Shown: positions 43,697 through 56,666, counted from the stretch's first letter. The stretch is DNA of 64,000 nucleotides from Kingdonia uniflora (GCA_014058105.1 JACGCM010001272.1:682001-746000); one strand, 5' to 3'. Notes: generated from the sequence alone by a model not told the origin. Numbers and translations are program-made.

Positions 43697-44830
43697 TCAT
43701 TTAGCGATGCGGTTAGTTTTATCTGTCTTGGCGAAGATCTATCGTAGTAGTTGAGTGTTGATGACCTTGATTTTATGGACCTGGAAGTATGATCGTAGTT
43801 TATGTGAGGCGTATACCAGGGCGAGGGCCTATTTCTCCACAGTGGGGTATCGCAGTTCTATTCCTAAGAGGCTTTTGCTGATGAAGTATACAGGTTTCTT
43901 TATTCGTTTTTCCTTATAAACGAGGACTGCTCTGATGGATTCATTGGTATTCCTGAGATACAAACCCAGTAATTTGTATTCGTTTGGGGTACTAAGGATG
44001 GGCAAGGTAACCAGGTAGCGCAACATGTTCTGGAAGGCTACCTCGCAATCGTCGCTCCATTAACATTTTTTGTTCTCACAAATACATTAGAATAATGAAC
44101 GGCATTTGTAGGAAGCTTTGTAAATGAAGCGTCCGAGTGCTGCGATTTTGCCGATGAGGGCTTGAACTTGTTTTAGGGTCCGTGGTGATGGCATACAGGT
44201 GAGAGCATGGATTTGATCGGGGTCGGCCTCAATGCCGCGTTAAGTGACGAGGTATCCGAGGAACTTCCCCGAGGAGACTTTGAAGCTGCATTTCTCTGGG
44301 TTAAGTCACATCTTATAGGATTGTAACTTTGTGAAGACCGTCTCGAGGTCAGTGAGATGGACGCCACTCAGCCGGCTCTTGACGAACATGTCGTCGATAT
44401 AAACCTCAACTGTTTTCCCCAACAGTTCTTCAAATATGGCGGTAAGGGGGCACTGGTAAGTAGACCCCGCGTTCTTCAAGCCGAATGGCATGACTGTATA
44501 GCAGTACATGTTCTGCTCTGTGGTAAAGGAAGTGCACTCTTGGTCCAGACTACCAACGGTATCTGGTTGTACCTGAAGTAGCCGTCCATGAAGGACAACC
44601 ACTCATGTCCGACCGTGGAATCGACCAGTCCAGTTATGAGGGGCATATGGAAGCTATCTTTTGGACAGCGCCGGTTAAGGTCTGTAAAATCAATACAAAC
44701 TCAAATTTTCCCATTCTTTTTGGGCATGGCGACGACATTAGCTATTCAGGGTGGGTAGTCGACGGGTCGGATAAACCTTGCTTGCAGTAACTTTTAGATC
44801 TCGTCGTTAATGTCCCCGCGTAATCTAGGT
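43697..44830 (-). pseudogene. Tat reverse transcriptase and first RNase H
   Basis: Minus-strand segments: ARFIRPVDYPP, ANVVAMPKKNGKI, VCIDFTDLNRRCPKDSFHMP and HEWLSFMDGYF (about 44580-44830). Then come YCYTVMPFGLKNAGSTYQ and the catalytic VEVYIDDMFVKS (44306-44602), and the connection domain with PNEYKLLGLYLR, KKPVYFISKSLLGIELRYP (43829-44026). Stops interrupt the RT repeatedly, for example after LLQ-type and PP segments, so the enzyme is not made. Confidence 0.88.
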
Positions 44831-45348
44831 GATGTTTGATGTGGTTTATGCTTGATGGGGCTGGCTTTGTCGTTAACATGTAAGTAATGACAGGCCACCG
44901 CGAGGTCTATACCAGGCATTTCGTAGAAGGATCAGGCTAAGATATCTCTGGACTACCGAAGGAGTGTGACGTGGTTTGTTCGTTCGTCACCTGTTAACAA
45001 GGAACAAATATATGTTGTTCTTGTGGGGTCGTCGAGATCAATCTTAACGACTTGCTCCACAAGAGGCAGGGCCTATGCTCTACAGAACGTGCTTATAACT
45101 GTATCGTTCTGGTCAAGTGGTACGTCTATATGCGTTAGCATATATAGGTAGCAAGGAACGGGGGATGAGTCTATCGCCATGGGCTCGTTCCCTGTTCGTT
45201 GCTAATCCTCAATGGAAATGTGCTTCCTTTATTTCTTGGAGTTCTCGCAATTTATTAAGTTTTGGAGTGAGTTAACGTAATAGATACGGGCCGTGACCTG
45301 GCAGCCTCGTATCTGGTATGGGCCAAATTTTGTTGGGAAGCGTATTAC

Positions 45349-45654
45349 CTAGTGGTAGGAAGACGAGACTGCCTTCATGACGTAGATCCAGTCGCATCCC
45401 AGAATACCATTATAATGGACTGTAGCGCTGTTAATGACGATGAACATTATAGGTACCACGACTGGGCTGGCCTGCACCTGAGTAACGTGCTCGCCCATAG
45501 CCAGCTCGGTGGACCCGTTGAAGTCGGAGATCTCTATTTTGGAGGGTACTAGGCAATCCTGTATGTTCATGTTTCGAAGGGCGTCATAGTAGAGGATGTT
45601 AGCACCGCTATTGGAATCAACCAGTATGTGTTTGACGAGGACACCCCCAATCAC
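45349..45654 (-). pseudogene. Tat aspartic protease remnant
   Basis: The segment VLVKHILVDSNSGANILYYD is the retropepsin active-site region. Family members have VDTGSSADIL here, so the DTG/DSG catalytic triad is disrupted by an inserted Asn. Downstream GILGCDWIYVMKAVSS matches the usual GR-W-L flap end. Confidence 0.8.
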
Positions 45655-45998
45655 GATCCAAATGATGAGGGAGTCATCGTGTGGATGGGAGACTGAGCCG
45701 AGGTCATGGTCAGTGAAGTATATGGCCTGTTCGGGCGGTGTGTTAGTGGCTGCTTCGATACCATAGGTCGTACGCTAATTCTCGGTGAGGCGATAACACT
45801 ACCTCGTAGAATTGGATACGGCATTTCGAAATAGAGCTCTGTTGAGATCCCCCAAGATCATTTCATATACTGCTAGATGCCCCGGTGCCTATACGCTTAT
45901 TGCGGGTTGGTCGAGTGTTTGGCAAGGTGATCTATCAGCAGACGGGATGGGTCTATTGAGGTAGCGAGTATAGCGTCTGAGACAGAACCAAGTCTTAG

Positions 45999-47682
45999 TC
46001 ATATTGATGAGGTCATAGCACTCATCGGTGGCGTGGTCATGTACATCGTGGTACGTATAGTATGGGCGGCCAGGACAGTAGGGCTTGGGGTGTAGCTTTT
46101 TGTAATCAGGGTCATTCTTGACAGCGAAGAGTAGGTTCGCCGTGATATGGTGAGGTCGCTGGAGGGATAACGTTTCCAGCGTGGGGATCTTTCCCGTCCA
46201 TCTCTAGGGGGTTTTGTTTTATCGTGCGGGTTGCGCCCCGTTCGTCGTTTGTTCCGGCTATCGTTGAGGTCCCCTTGTCGGTCCCTCGGATGTTTAGTGG
46301 CGTCTGGGCGAGCAACCAGCGAAGGGGCGGATGTGGCACTCAGGAGGGTGGCGGTTTGCAAGTCAGAGGCACGATTATCGACTTCTACGTTATGAAATTT
46401 TCAAACTTTTTCATAAAAGTGTTCGAGAGTTTCGGGCCATTTCATATGCAAGGCCTCGCGCAGTTTAGAATCGGGGAGACAGGCACCCATGAAGGCGAGG
46501 CAGGCGGTCGGGGAGTCGACCCGTTCAATGAGGGTGAACTCATTTTTAAACCTTGATAGAAAAGAGTCTGTGGTTTTGCCAATATATTGTTTTAATGAAA
46601 ACAGCTCCACTAACTGTTTCTTTGACTGTTGGTTGTGTAGGTACTTCTTGATGAAGGCCAACGAGATTTGTTCGAACGTGGATATAGAATTGGGTTTGAG
46701 ACTCAGAACCATGCGAGGGCTTCATCGGATAAGGTCGAAGGGAACAGGCGACACATGTGTTCATCTGTTTGATCCTGGTATCCTGGGAAGGCCTCGATCT
46801 TTGATCGTGAGTAACTCTGGCCTGGAACGTAACTCTGAATGGCCGCAGCGAATGAGATATTATAGATCTAGCGGATGGTATCCTTGGTTAGCCGCCTAGT
46901 TGGATCGGGGTCCTGCATGATCCGGATTAGAGCCTCGACGGATGCGGCAGTTAATGGCTTCTAGTCGTTGAAGCCTGTGGCTGGTCTGGGGACGACCTCA
47001 CTCCTGGTGGATGACTCATCAAAGTGGCTCTCGTAGTGTGGAGCGTAGAGTTGTTCGAACGAAGGCATGCCCGAATACCGGTCATGAAACCTGTCGTTAT
47101 ATGCGTGGTATTGGTCATTGTAGGGTTGGTACCCATGACCAGGGGGGTAGGAGGGGTCATCGGGGTTATAAGGTGGATGTCATGGTAGGTGGTTAGCATA
47201 GCCGTCGCTAAGCCATGCACCGTAATCTATAATAGGAGCTGGTACTATGGGATCGTAGAGCTATAGGGGGAATCGAGCGGCGGATCATTGCGGCTGAGCT
47301 GATAACCCGATCTTGGCTGCGGTGGGCCCGTGCCATGGTGAGTTGTGGGGGGTAGTGGCACAGGCAGCCCGCGTGGCGGCACGTACAGATGGTGAAGCGG
47401 TGTAGCTTGGTGCCTGCCGGCTGGGTCGTGGTTGGGGGGCGGTGTACCATTCCCCAACGCTGGCTCATGTGTTGTGGACTCACTGACTGACGTGGAGACC
47501 ACCGGGCCGTCCGGCGGTGGTTGAGTTCTAGCGACTAGAGTATCGCGAAGTGTATCGTTGGCGAGTTAAAGTTGGCCCATCTGATCATCCTTAGTGAGCA
47601 TTTGTTCCTGCAACTGCAACAACGCCGCCCTCATCTCGGCTATACCTTGCTCCTAGGATTGATTATGGGTGGAAACGACCAT
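45999..47682 (-). pseudogene. Tat gag remnant
   Basis: From the ATG at 47682 (MVVSTHNQS, stop soon after) comes a Gln-rich coiled start, then a Pro/His-rich region. The retrotransposon gag core is at 46401-46712 (FIKKYLHNQQSKKQLVELFS, FLSRFKNEFTLIERV, AFMGACLPDSKLREAL) and an Arg/Asp-rich basic tail at 45999-46361. Several frame changes and stops occur. Intact gag forms the particle shell. Confidence 0.8.
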
Positions 47683-47706
47683 CGTTGCTCGGAAGATGCT
47701 TAGATA

Positions 47707-47726
47707 GGGAACGCAGATGACGCCAA
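47707..47726 (-). other. Primer binding site of the Tat element
   Basis: On the minus strand TTGGCGTCATCTGCGTTCC follows the 5' LTR after one base. It resembles the TGGCGCCGTCTGTGGGA-type tRNA primer site common in this clade, with changes. Confidence 0.7.
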
Positions 47727-47727
47727 T

Positions 47728-48235
47728 TGTAGTCTCATGATTCATCTTGGGGACAACAATGAACGTATGCTAGTTTCGGGCTTGATATTATGTCGGAGGA
47801 GGGCACCGCTCAACTCTCTTCGGATTCTCTATGTCTCCTTAGTTCAACTGATCGTCTCTGATTGAGAGCCACACAGGAGGTAGTGAAAGAAGAGTAAGTT
47901 CCAGAGGAAGAAGAATCCTCTCTAGATTACCCCTTCACATCTATTAATAGAGATGGTTTAACCTAGAAGTGCCTCTGCTCACGTACCCTGGGCAATTCCC
48001 AATATGTCCCTTTAGGGTCGTGGGCTCTTATATTTCCACGTGGGCGGGGGCTAACCGCAGGGTGGTCATTAGTTATTTTCGTGATGGCTCTATGGTCGTT
48101 GGGCGAGTCCCAGCCATGGATCTGCTTGTCGTTATAAGTGGCTTGTGGTATGACCTAGTTGGAATGTTTCTGCTCATAGTGGTGGGGTCGTCCAACGACC
48201 TTCCACCTCGTTGCTAGCGGGAATGTTCTCCTTCA
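47728..48235 (-). repeat. 5' LTR of the Tat element (508 bp)
   Basis: It is the direct copy of 36237-36753 and ends CTTCA next to the target duplication ACTAT at 48236-48240. Confidence 0.92.
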
Positions 48236-48240
48236 ACTAT

Positions 48241-48440
48241 GTTTGTTCGAATAAGATTTTGGTCCTGTTCGAATAAAATTTGTTTTGTTCGAATATACTT
48301 TTTCTTTATTCGAACAAATTGCATCAAAACTTTATCTGTTCGAATAGGATCTTGGTCCTGTTCGAATAGAAATTGTTCTATTCGAATAGACTTTGTCTCT
48401 ATTCGAACAGAGGTCGGGTTTTTAATTTTTCTATAAAAGA
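48241..48440 (+). promoter_or_regulatory. Phased TTCGAA array and TATA box
   Basis: TTCGAA starts at 48246, 48268, 48288, 48309, 48339, 48361, 48381 and 48402. The two groups of four have identical internal spacings (22, 20, 21), showing a 93 bp duplication. TATAAAA follows at 48432. Three more sites (36174, 36190, 36212) belong to the same array across the gypsy insertion. Confidence 0.6.
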
Positions 48441-48900
48441 CATCTTTTCTTATTTCATTTTTTATCTCTTTCAAAACCTATTTTTCTAGGGCTTGATATT
48501 TTAGAGAGAAGAAAGATTTTAACGAGCGATTCAATGCGAAGTAAAACTTAAATTGAATCAATCGGAGATTTAGAAAACCTAAACTTAAATTAAAAAACTT
48601 GTGAGTTTCAAGCTTGGATGCTTTGACGGGAGATTGAAGCGAGGCGTTGCAAGAAAGAAGGGCGTTGCAAGAACGAGGAATTGATTGCAAGGAGTTTAGT
48701 TAGAAGAGAGGTAACCACGTGATGTGCTTATCGAGTCATTAAGTAATTGAATTCTTGTAATTTTGTTTCAATAGTGAATTGTTTAGCTGTCGGGTGATTC
48801 GACAGCGACCTGTGGGTTTTTTTCCTGAGAAATATTTTCTACAGGGTTAAAATTCTTTGGTCTTGTGTTTAATTTCCAATTTCCAATTTCTTGTTGACAC

Positions 48901-49997
48901 TAGATAATCGAATCAATTTGAAATTAGGTTAATGTTAGATAATTAATTTAAAGGAATTCAGACCTATTGATACCTAATATAATCGAAATTGATTAATCTC
49001 AAGTGATTAGAAATTTTAGAGATGAGAAGGGACTGAAGAAAAGAAATATAGAGAGATAGAGAAAGGACGAAGATGTAGAGTTGTGACATCTTTAGTTTTT
49101 AATGTTGCCCATCGTAAAAGTCTTACGATGGTCTGAAAATGAAAATAATTTTGAGTTCCATCACCTATAAAAACTACTAAAACAAACACTTGATCAAGCA
49201 AAATATAACCATCGTGATTTGTCAGGAGTTTTTCAATATTTACAAATTATGCGGTTGTAACTGTTGCAATTGAACCTAGTTGTACTAGATAAGTCTTTCA
49301 TGCCTAGAAATTTAACTTCAACTAATATGACTCGACTTATTATATCTCTTTATTATTACGGGGCGGTGTTTTTGCCGCTTTGGACAAGTTTGCCTTATGT
49401 CCAGAGACAAAGAGGGGATAGGATGCGATGTGAGTGCCTCAAAAATTGCACATGAGTGGGCAATTTTGGAAGTTCAAGTTTTAAGTCCAAAAGCTAAAAA
49501 ATCAAACTCCGAGTACAAACTACTCTTCTTCTTCCCCGACTCCAAACTTTACCTTCCTTAAAACCAAAAACCAAAAACTTGCGTTCTCCTAAAAGCAAAA
49601 AAATAAAAAATAAATAAATTTCTCTCTCCAAACCTGCGATGAGATCTCTTTCTCTCTCTCAAACTACGATCTCGGCGAGGGTTTCGATCCCAATTTCATG
49701 ATCTAAGGTTGTGATGACTTCTCGATCACAAGGTAATTGATTCTAGGTTCAATTAAGTTGTTCGATAATTTATTGTTGGATTTCGGCCAATTTGGGGGAT
49801 TTAGGGTTCGATCTCCTCATCTCTCCCGATTATTTGACTTTAAAAGTTTTTCATGTCAATATTGCAAAGGGTTTCATATGTATCTCAAATTAAGAGATTT
49901 TTGATTCTCGGTATTTATTTTATTTTAGTGTACTCAATTTTCATGGAACTTTGGTATGTAATTGGGCAATTAAAATGAATGATGTACTAAGATATAT
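48901..49997. other. Intergenic, with a gene-start-like segment at 49500-49800
   Basis: Mostly unrecognised AT-rich DNA. The part 49500-49740 looks like a plant 5' leader: CT-rich, then ATGACTTCTCGATCACAAG followed by a donor-like GTAATT (about 49717-49738). No downstream exon was found, and a solo LTR begins at 49998. Confidence 0.35.
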
Positions 49998-52980
49998 TGT
50001 CATGCCCCCAAAATTGGCTTCTTATTAAACTATTAAGAAAACAAATTCTGAGGTGTAACGATGGGTATCCTGAAAATGAACCCCAAAAGACATACTACAA
50101 TTTATAGCGAATCATATACATCTACAACATAATGAAACTATGCAGCGAAAGAATAATCTAAAAAGAGATATAATAAAAAATTATTACCATACTAGTAACT
50201 AGAACTCCAAAACTGGCAAGTCCAGCTTGCTCCAACTCACTACCATCACTATTACAATGATTCACCTAAAAAAGTATATGTGCAAGGCGTTAGCAAGCAA
50301 CGCCCAACAAGTACAAATATTCAAGGTCATAAGACAAGATAAACTAATATAAACACATAAAAGAGACATGAAGAACCCATGGGTAATTTAAGAGAATAAC
50401 AACCAAGCTACGAGTATGAAAGAATGCGGTCTAAGTAAAACTAGAAATCCCAATACGATAATAACAAAAGCCTAACCTTAGATCTAACTACTACGACCTA
50501 ATAGGTACGGTAAATGTGGAAAGAGAATTTGGAGGTCAAGTACACAGGGTTACTTTTAATTCAGCGGGACCACACTCTCGCACCCTCTTGTAATTAACAG
50601 AAACGTATCCCTTATTGTCGAGCCAGGGATTGGCGGATTCCTTTTTATTGGGCCAAGAATTAGTGGGTAACCCACCTTATTAAGGTGTTCAAGAAGTTTC
50701 AACCTACAGGTCTAAAGCCTAATTTATTTTCACTTTTAGGGATCTATGCCCATGGGGAGTATTTATACAGAATATCAAAGCCAATAGGTAACTGAGGTAT
50801 AATTTAAGGGATTGTAACCCTGGAACACTGACTAGTAGTAACCGAATCTTTTGTTTAGGAAATCAAACCCAATGACCGTAACAACATAGCCCAACTGTGT
50901 ACATTAACTCGAAGTCGTTCAACAGAATGAAAATAAAAAAGTTTGAATCCAAGAAAAATCAAATGATCTGTCTGCCCCCTGCCTAATCAGCATTTGGGAC
51001 CATAACAAAAGACTTACCGCTCTTACAACTATATGATCTATCTACCCTCACTTTAATAAGTGGGGACTTTATCAAATGAAGTAAAGCTCCAATATCCAAT
51101 GATCTATCTGCCAATATGACTATATCGAAAGGAAGTCCTAAACATGAAAGCGAATCTAAGTCGCGACTACTGAATCATGAAAAACCATAGGATCAACTAT
51201 CACCAATGACATTCTAAAGAGTTATCTAAGTTTGCTCTAGAATAAAAGACTCACACCTAATGTCCAATTGAGATAAAGAACTCTCTTACTCCACTCGCGC
51301 CTTATAATACAAATCTTACCATGAGTAATACGTACAACATTAGGCCGCCTTGTCCAAAATGGACATAATTGATGTCTCATGAATTCTTAATATTACTAAT
51401 GTAATATCTAGCAAGGAAAACACCTAGAGAACTACTTCTCCCATATACCATATAAGTTACTTGTATGCTTCACAATCCATGTTATTCGCCATATCATGCC
51501 ATCAATATATATATGGAAATCGCCTCAAACGAAACAATGCCCATGGACTACTCAAAACCAACTAGAAAACAATTAAACATGGTTCTTTATGGATTACCTA
51601 ACCTAGCCACAATCTTATCGTTTCTCAATCGAAATCTACGATTGATGGCTTAACTTGTCACTATCCTAAACTTGCTTAATGTCAAAATCATAACACAATA
51701 CCGGGTTAAAAAAATTCTAAGAAGCCAAGAGTTTTTGAGTATGTGAAGAAAATCAAAGTATGAAAGGAACCCATCAACTAGTCATTACACCAAAGTTCCA
51801 AGTTAATATAACCTATCATAACCTAACTTATTCTTTATCAATATTTATCACCATGGTCTAACTCCCAGCTCTACTGTCTATGAAATTACCATGTAAAGAT
51901 GACACAGAAATACTAAAGCCTCTAACGAGTACCTTCTGCCATTACTAACTACATAGGCTCAACAACTATATATAATTTACGAGCAATGTCCATAGGTACA
52001 TTTCCTGGTCCAATGAATCTTAGACATGCTTTGTATATATTGTATGAAATGCATAAGGAACTACAACTTTGTTAACCATTTGATCTCATACCTAATGCAT
52101 ACTTCTCAAACATTAAGCATACTCATAACTATGATATGATTAAACAACTACTATCCATTGTAACAATAAGATTAATCCCCAACATCTAGTTCATGTATAC
52201 ATACTAATTTCTTCTTCATATGATCAACATTAACTAAAAGAATTGAAGTTCTGTACAGTTATAAAAGGAAGTTCTTACACCCTAACTTATTCTTAGTTAA
52301 ACATTGTATAGAGATAATCATTATATACCTGATTACAACTACAAATCATTTCAATATCACGATCAAGATTCATGAATTATCTAGGTTAAATCAAGAAATA
52401 ATCATGGATAAAAGCACTTGCCTGAGGTTTAATCCAAAATTTGAATAGAAGAAAGGGGAATACTCCATGAAGCTTTACAATAATCGATCCATAAGGTTTT
52501 TCGATGAATAATCCTTGCCCAATCACAACTCCAATAAATTGGCGAGTATGATGTTGTTTGTGGCTCTCTCTCTCTAGGATTAACAATGGAGGAGAAAGGA
52601 TTAATCCAATTTAATGGTAAAGGTTTTACAGATTAAAGATATTTGGGTGCAGGACTTTACAAGCTGAGAAGTGGAGCTTCTAAGGCTAGTGCGATTGGGT
52701 ATTTGCAGCAAGGAGATGATATAAGAAATGGGTATAGTGTATCTAGTTTCCAGGGAGCAACAAAGGAATAGAAAGGGGTTTTAGTTGCTGGAAAATAGGA
52801 GAAGTATTAGAGAGTTGGGGAAGAATGAGTAGTCCCATTTTTCTAGGACTCTCCATGTTGGGATTCCAATTGAAAATAGAAGGCTTAAAAGGTTGGGATT
52901 CTATGAGACTAGGAGTAACTTTAGTAAACAATACATAATAAGGCATCACGATGCTCGAGCTAAAAATACGGGTCGCTACA
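49998..52980 (-). repeat. Solo LTR of a Ty3/gypsy element, about 2.98 kb
   Basis: Read on the minus strand it begins TGTAGCGACCCGTATTTTT and ends TTTTGGGGGCATGACA, termini typical of long Tekay/Del-type LTRs. The flanks are TATAT (49993-49997) and TACAT (52981-52985), a 4-of-5 match. No gag or pol lies on either side. The interior is AT-rich without coding potential. Confidence 0.7.
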
Positions 52981-54369
52981 TACATAATACTAAAATAGTA
53001 TCTTGGTTTACAGCCAAGTGAGATTTAAGTAGGAAATATTTGACATGCCAAAATGTGCTTAAAGTCTTTTAATCGCCTACAAGTGAAATAATACACTCTA
53101 AATTGGCTACAGTGGTGTATGCAAGTAAGCGCAATTCAAATCATAAAGCCCATAAGAGGCTTCTTTATGTTCCCAATATAACAATAAAAAAGACATTTCA
53201 TATTTATTGTCGTTTCCAAAAAAATTAAGCCCACATACTAATATTGTCATTTCTACTAATATGGTCATTTAGTACCTATTCCTCTATGCAAATGGTAAGT
53301 TTTTTTTTGTATTGGCAATGGTGATCATGATATGTGTGTAATATGGGAACTCAAACATAGACTAGATCACTTGGATATCAAAGCAAAAGAAGTGTGAAAG
53401 AGTGACCGAGTGTTTGGGGTACATAGTGATATCCTTCCACCCGTGGATGGCGTTATCTCGTAATTATATCTTGCACCTCATATATAGTATGTATGGTGCA
53501 TACAAGGGCCATATTAAAACTTTATTAATGGAAATATACTATTACCATTTTATGAGGGAGATGAGATGGTCAGCAGAGACGATAACCACTACGAATTCTT
53601 AGTCAATTATGAATCATGGGTATATTTTGTAAAGCATCAATCTGGACTCAAGATATGGTGGTTATAACTTATAAACCACCAAGATCCTGTAGTCTTTAGA
53701 TGTAATACAAGTGAAATAAAATAAGCTGAGTAAGCATTTATGCCAATATTCTTAAACAAATATGATTCGTCTGTTATTAGAAATTGAAGAACTGATCGAA
53801 GTCATTAAGGGACTTTTCTATAATGTCAAAATAAAAAATAATCTTGGAAGATAATGTAAGGTCTTTTTCAATAATCTTCAATTAATACTCTGAGATTTAT
53901 TTTTAGTCTTTGTTACTTAAGTAGTATATCTATCCACGACTTCTGTTTAAAGAGCAAACTGGAATATATAGACATAAAGCATAAGTAGCAAAGCCGATTA
54001 GTTGAGGTACTTAGCTTGAACCAATATCCAAGCTACTAGCAAGATAATGATTAAATGTTATTTCACTAGCTACACCGTTTGCCGCGTCACAATCATATAC
54101 GTACCCCTTAATCTCTTATCTATTTTATCAGACCGACCGATAGGGAGGTCTCCCTTGCACCAGTAACCAACAAAAATGTGTGTCTGTCTTGACTAAAGCT
54201 TTTTCCTTTCCAAAATTACCATTCTTATAACTGTTGGAAGCACTACAATACTTTACGTTACCCATCTCTCTCTCTCTCTTCAAGTTCAAACTACTCTCCA
54301 CTTTCTTCTCCAACTATACTCTCTTAATTGAAAACCCACGAGATCTCTAACCGCACTTTCTCTCTTTCT

Positions 54370-54400
<31 letters not shown>

Positions 54401-56666
54401 GATCCAAATCACAATCTCTAGGACTGAAGCCTATCTGCATAACATCTTCGATTTTTCAACTAATGGTTTCCATTCCCTGCAATTTTGGAGGGTTTCTCCA
54501 TTGAGACTCAATCTTGCTTCAGACCTCATCTCTCATTTCAATTATTTGTTTGCAGAAAAAAAGAAAAAAAGAAAAGAACAATGAAACACAAACTGTAGTA
54601 GGCATGAGTTGTTTGGTTGATTTTTAATGGATATTAATGAGTCATGAAGATTTTGGTTGTGTAATGTTGTGTACATTTGGTGAAGAATCAAAATTTGTTG
54701 TTGTTTATAGTTAAGTTTAGTATTTTTGGAACTGTGGGTGTTTTGAAGATGTGCAAAAGTTGCTTGATTTCTATACTTGGTTTTTTTTTTGCTCCATGGA
54801 TTTCTAATTTCATTAGATTTGTTGTTGTGTACTTAGGTTTGGTTTTCAATAATGGGTTTTTCGCTCCATGATTCTGATTTCTCTTAAAGCCCTTGTTTCG
54901 GTGGTAATTCCAATTTCAAGCATCGTTCGCTAAGTTCTAACAATCAGGATTTTGGTAATTGTAAGTTCAGTGCCATCGACCAAATCAGATGTTAGTTTTC
55001 AATTTCTGTGATTATCCGAAGTTGTGTTTTGAAGTTTGGATTTCATTGTGGATTTTTTTTTGAAGTTGAGTTTTTAATCCCCGGGATTTTTAAATCTAAA
55101 ACTCTGTAACAAAGCGTCTTCTTACTACATCATCTTCAAAGAATATCTCTTTAAAGCGTCTTCTCACAATTACCTATCACACATTACCACAGAAACTGAT
55201 ATGTACATGCTTACACATTCTTTCCTCCTGAAAAAAGACATGTATTGTGCAAATCTCGTGACGAAAGACGCTCCCCAAATGTTTGATGAAATATCGCATA
55301 AATATCTACTTTTAGTGACGGTGGAATGGTTTTCCTTGCTAAAATTTGTGTTCGTACTTTTTCCATATATTATTGTAATTTGTAAAATGGTATTATCGGG
55401 TTTGATTAAAAATGGTTTCTTCTTGAATAACATACTGTAAAGTATTTTCCTTTTATGCTTTTTGTTGATATTTTTACCAATAATTTGTTTTCACTGACAA
55501 GTGGGATTTTAACAAAATTGTAGTATTTTTGAAACCCCAAACAACTACTATGAACTTTAAATTATCAATACAATAGTCTATGAAAGGACCCAGGAAAAAA
55601 ATTGTAGTACCAAAACTTTGCGGTCGGTCCCACCGGCACCCGGTATACTAGTGTACTAATATCTCTTTGAAACATATTCTTGACTTATAATTTGGAATTG
55701 TAATTTTCGAAGATTTTTTTTAATAATCCTTTATGATATGCACGAGCTTATTAATGTTGTTTCTTCAAATTTGCAAGGTATTCAATGTTTGATGCATATC
55801 GAGTAGCCAAGGCTTTGTACAACAAATACTGCTGAGTTTTGGCGTTGGCTTTTCAAATCATAATCATGACTATTAAATGGTAAAGGGATTGAATGTAACC
55901 CTGGATGTAGGCTATCGTGATTCCCATAATGTCAGCTTCATCAAAACCACTTAATACTGCAAACTGCTCCCTTGCACTATAATATGAGCAACCTCCAGGC
56001 AATATTTAGAAGTTTATGGAGTAAACAGAAGAGTTGGTTGACCAAATTACAGACCCTTCAGAATGAAATGTGATGCCCCGAAATCATAATAATTTGGTGA
56101 TGGATTTCAAAAATGCAGATTTTTGTATGTTGTCATGTCTGTTCTCAAGTTACATGTATGTTCTCCAGTTACCTGTGTTTTGTTGATGGCGATATTTGGA
56201 CTAAAAATAAGAAGATGAAGGTGATCGAGAATATTAGAACTTATGACGATTGATGAGGGGTGATTGAGAATAGTAAGAACTTATGACGATTCGGTCGGAG
56301 TATGATCAATCCGTGTATTCTCATATTTGAGTTGGTCAAAATGATTATGATTTCACTGGTTTATTAGGTATATTTCTTAAATAACAGTTTGAGTTAAACG
56401 ATTTTTTTGCAAGGATATATATCTTAAAGGATGTTGTACATGGTATGAAACCATTTATTATATAAATTCATTATTTTGTTATTTTTTCCAGTCAATTAAA
56501 TTCAATATTTGGTTTACTCTAATCTTCATTATTAGGATCTTGGTTCTATAAGAAATATAATCTTTAAGATTCAAATCTAGCTCTTCTGCTTAAAGTGGTT
56601 TTCCCCCGTACAAGCACGGGCTCATTGCTATACAATGTTATTGTTGTTGTTGTTCACGTCTCATTA
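52981..56666. other. Gene-poor AT-rich DNA with a second gene-start-like segment
   Basis: No conserved protein was seen. 54240-54420 is a CT-rich then CA-rich leader-like stretch, followed by open but unrecognised segments (54677-54871, 55201-55440). Near 55630 a GC-rich phrase CCGGCACCCGGTATACTAGT stands out; it resembles a Helitron 3' end but is unsupported. At about 53680 the phrase CACCAAGATCCTGTAG recalls the 3' part of the tRNA-like sequence at 58926. Confidence 0.35.

Larger units (their letters stand above)
36237..48235 (-). mobile_element. Ty3/gypsy LTR retrotransposon, Tat lineage, 12.0 kb, nested
   Basis: Two direct LTRs (36237-36753 and 47728-48235) start TGTAGTC and end CA. They are flanked by the 5 bp duplication ACTAT (36232-36236 and 48236-48240). 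Transcription runs on the minus strand: primer site, gag, protease, RT, RNase H, a second archaeal-type RNase H, integrase end, two tandem arrays, an antisense ORF, polypurine tract, 3' LTR. The second RNase H, the 3' tandem arrays and the antisense ORF place it in the Tat group (Ogre/Retand-like). Stops and frame changes throughout and loss of the integrase core make it non-autonomous. The LTRs differ at many positions, so the insertion is not recent. Confidence 0.93.
36147..48900 (+). mobile_element. LTR-like sequence with TTCGAA array, split by the Ty3/gypsy insertion
   Basis: Rejoining 36236 to 48241 (one copy of ACTAT) restores a single array of TTCGAA sites, then a TATA box (TATAAAA at 48432), a leader-like region and a downstream stretch resembling LTR U5. 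The possible termini TGTCA (36147) and TGACA (48899) are inverted, but no flanking duplication supports them. No internal coding domains are attached, so this would be a solo LTR. Confidence 0.5.

Noticed and set aside
45999..47502. Several overlapping frames on both strands as separate genes
   Set aside because: They are frame-shifted pieces of one degraded Tat gag; the gag core at 46401-46712 fixes the correct strand.
55620..55660. CCGGCACCCGGTATACTAGT as a Helitron 3' terminus
   Set aside because: It has a CTAGT and a short hairpin, but no 5' TC end, no second copy in the window and no insertion-site evidence.
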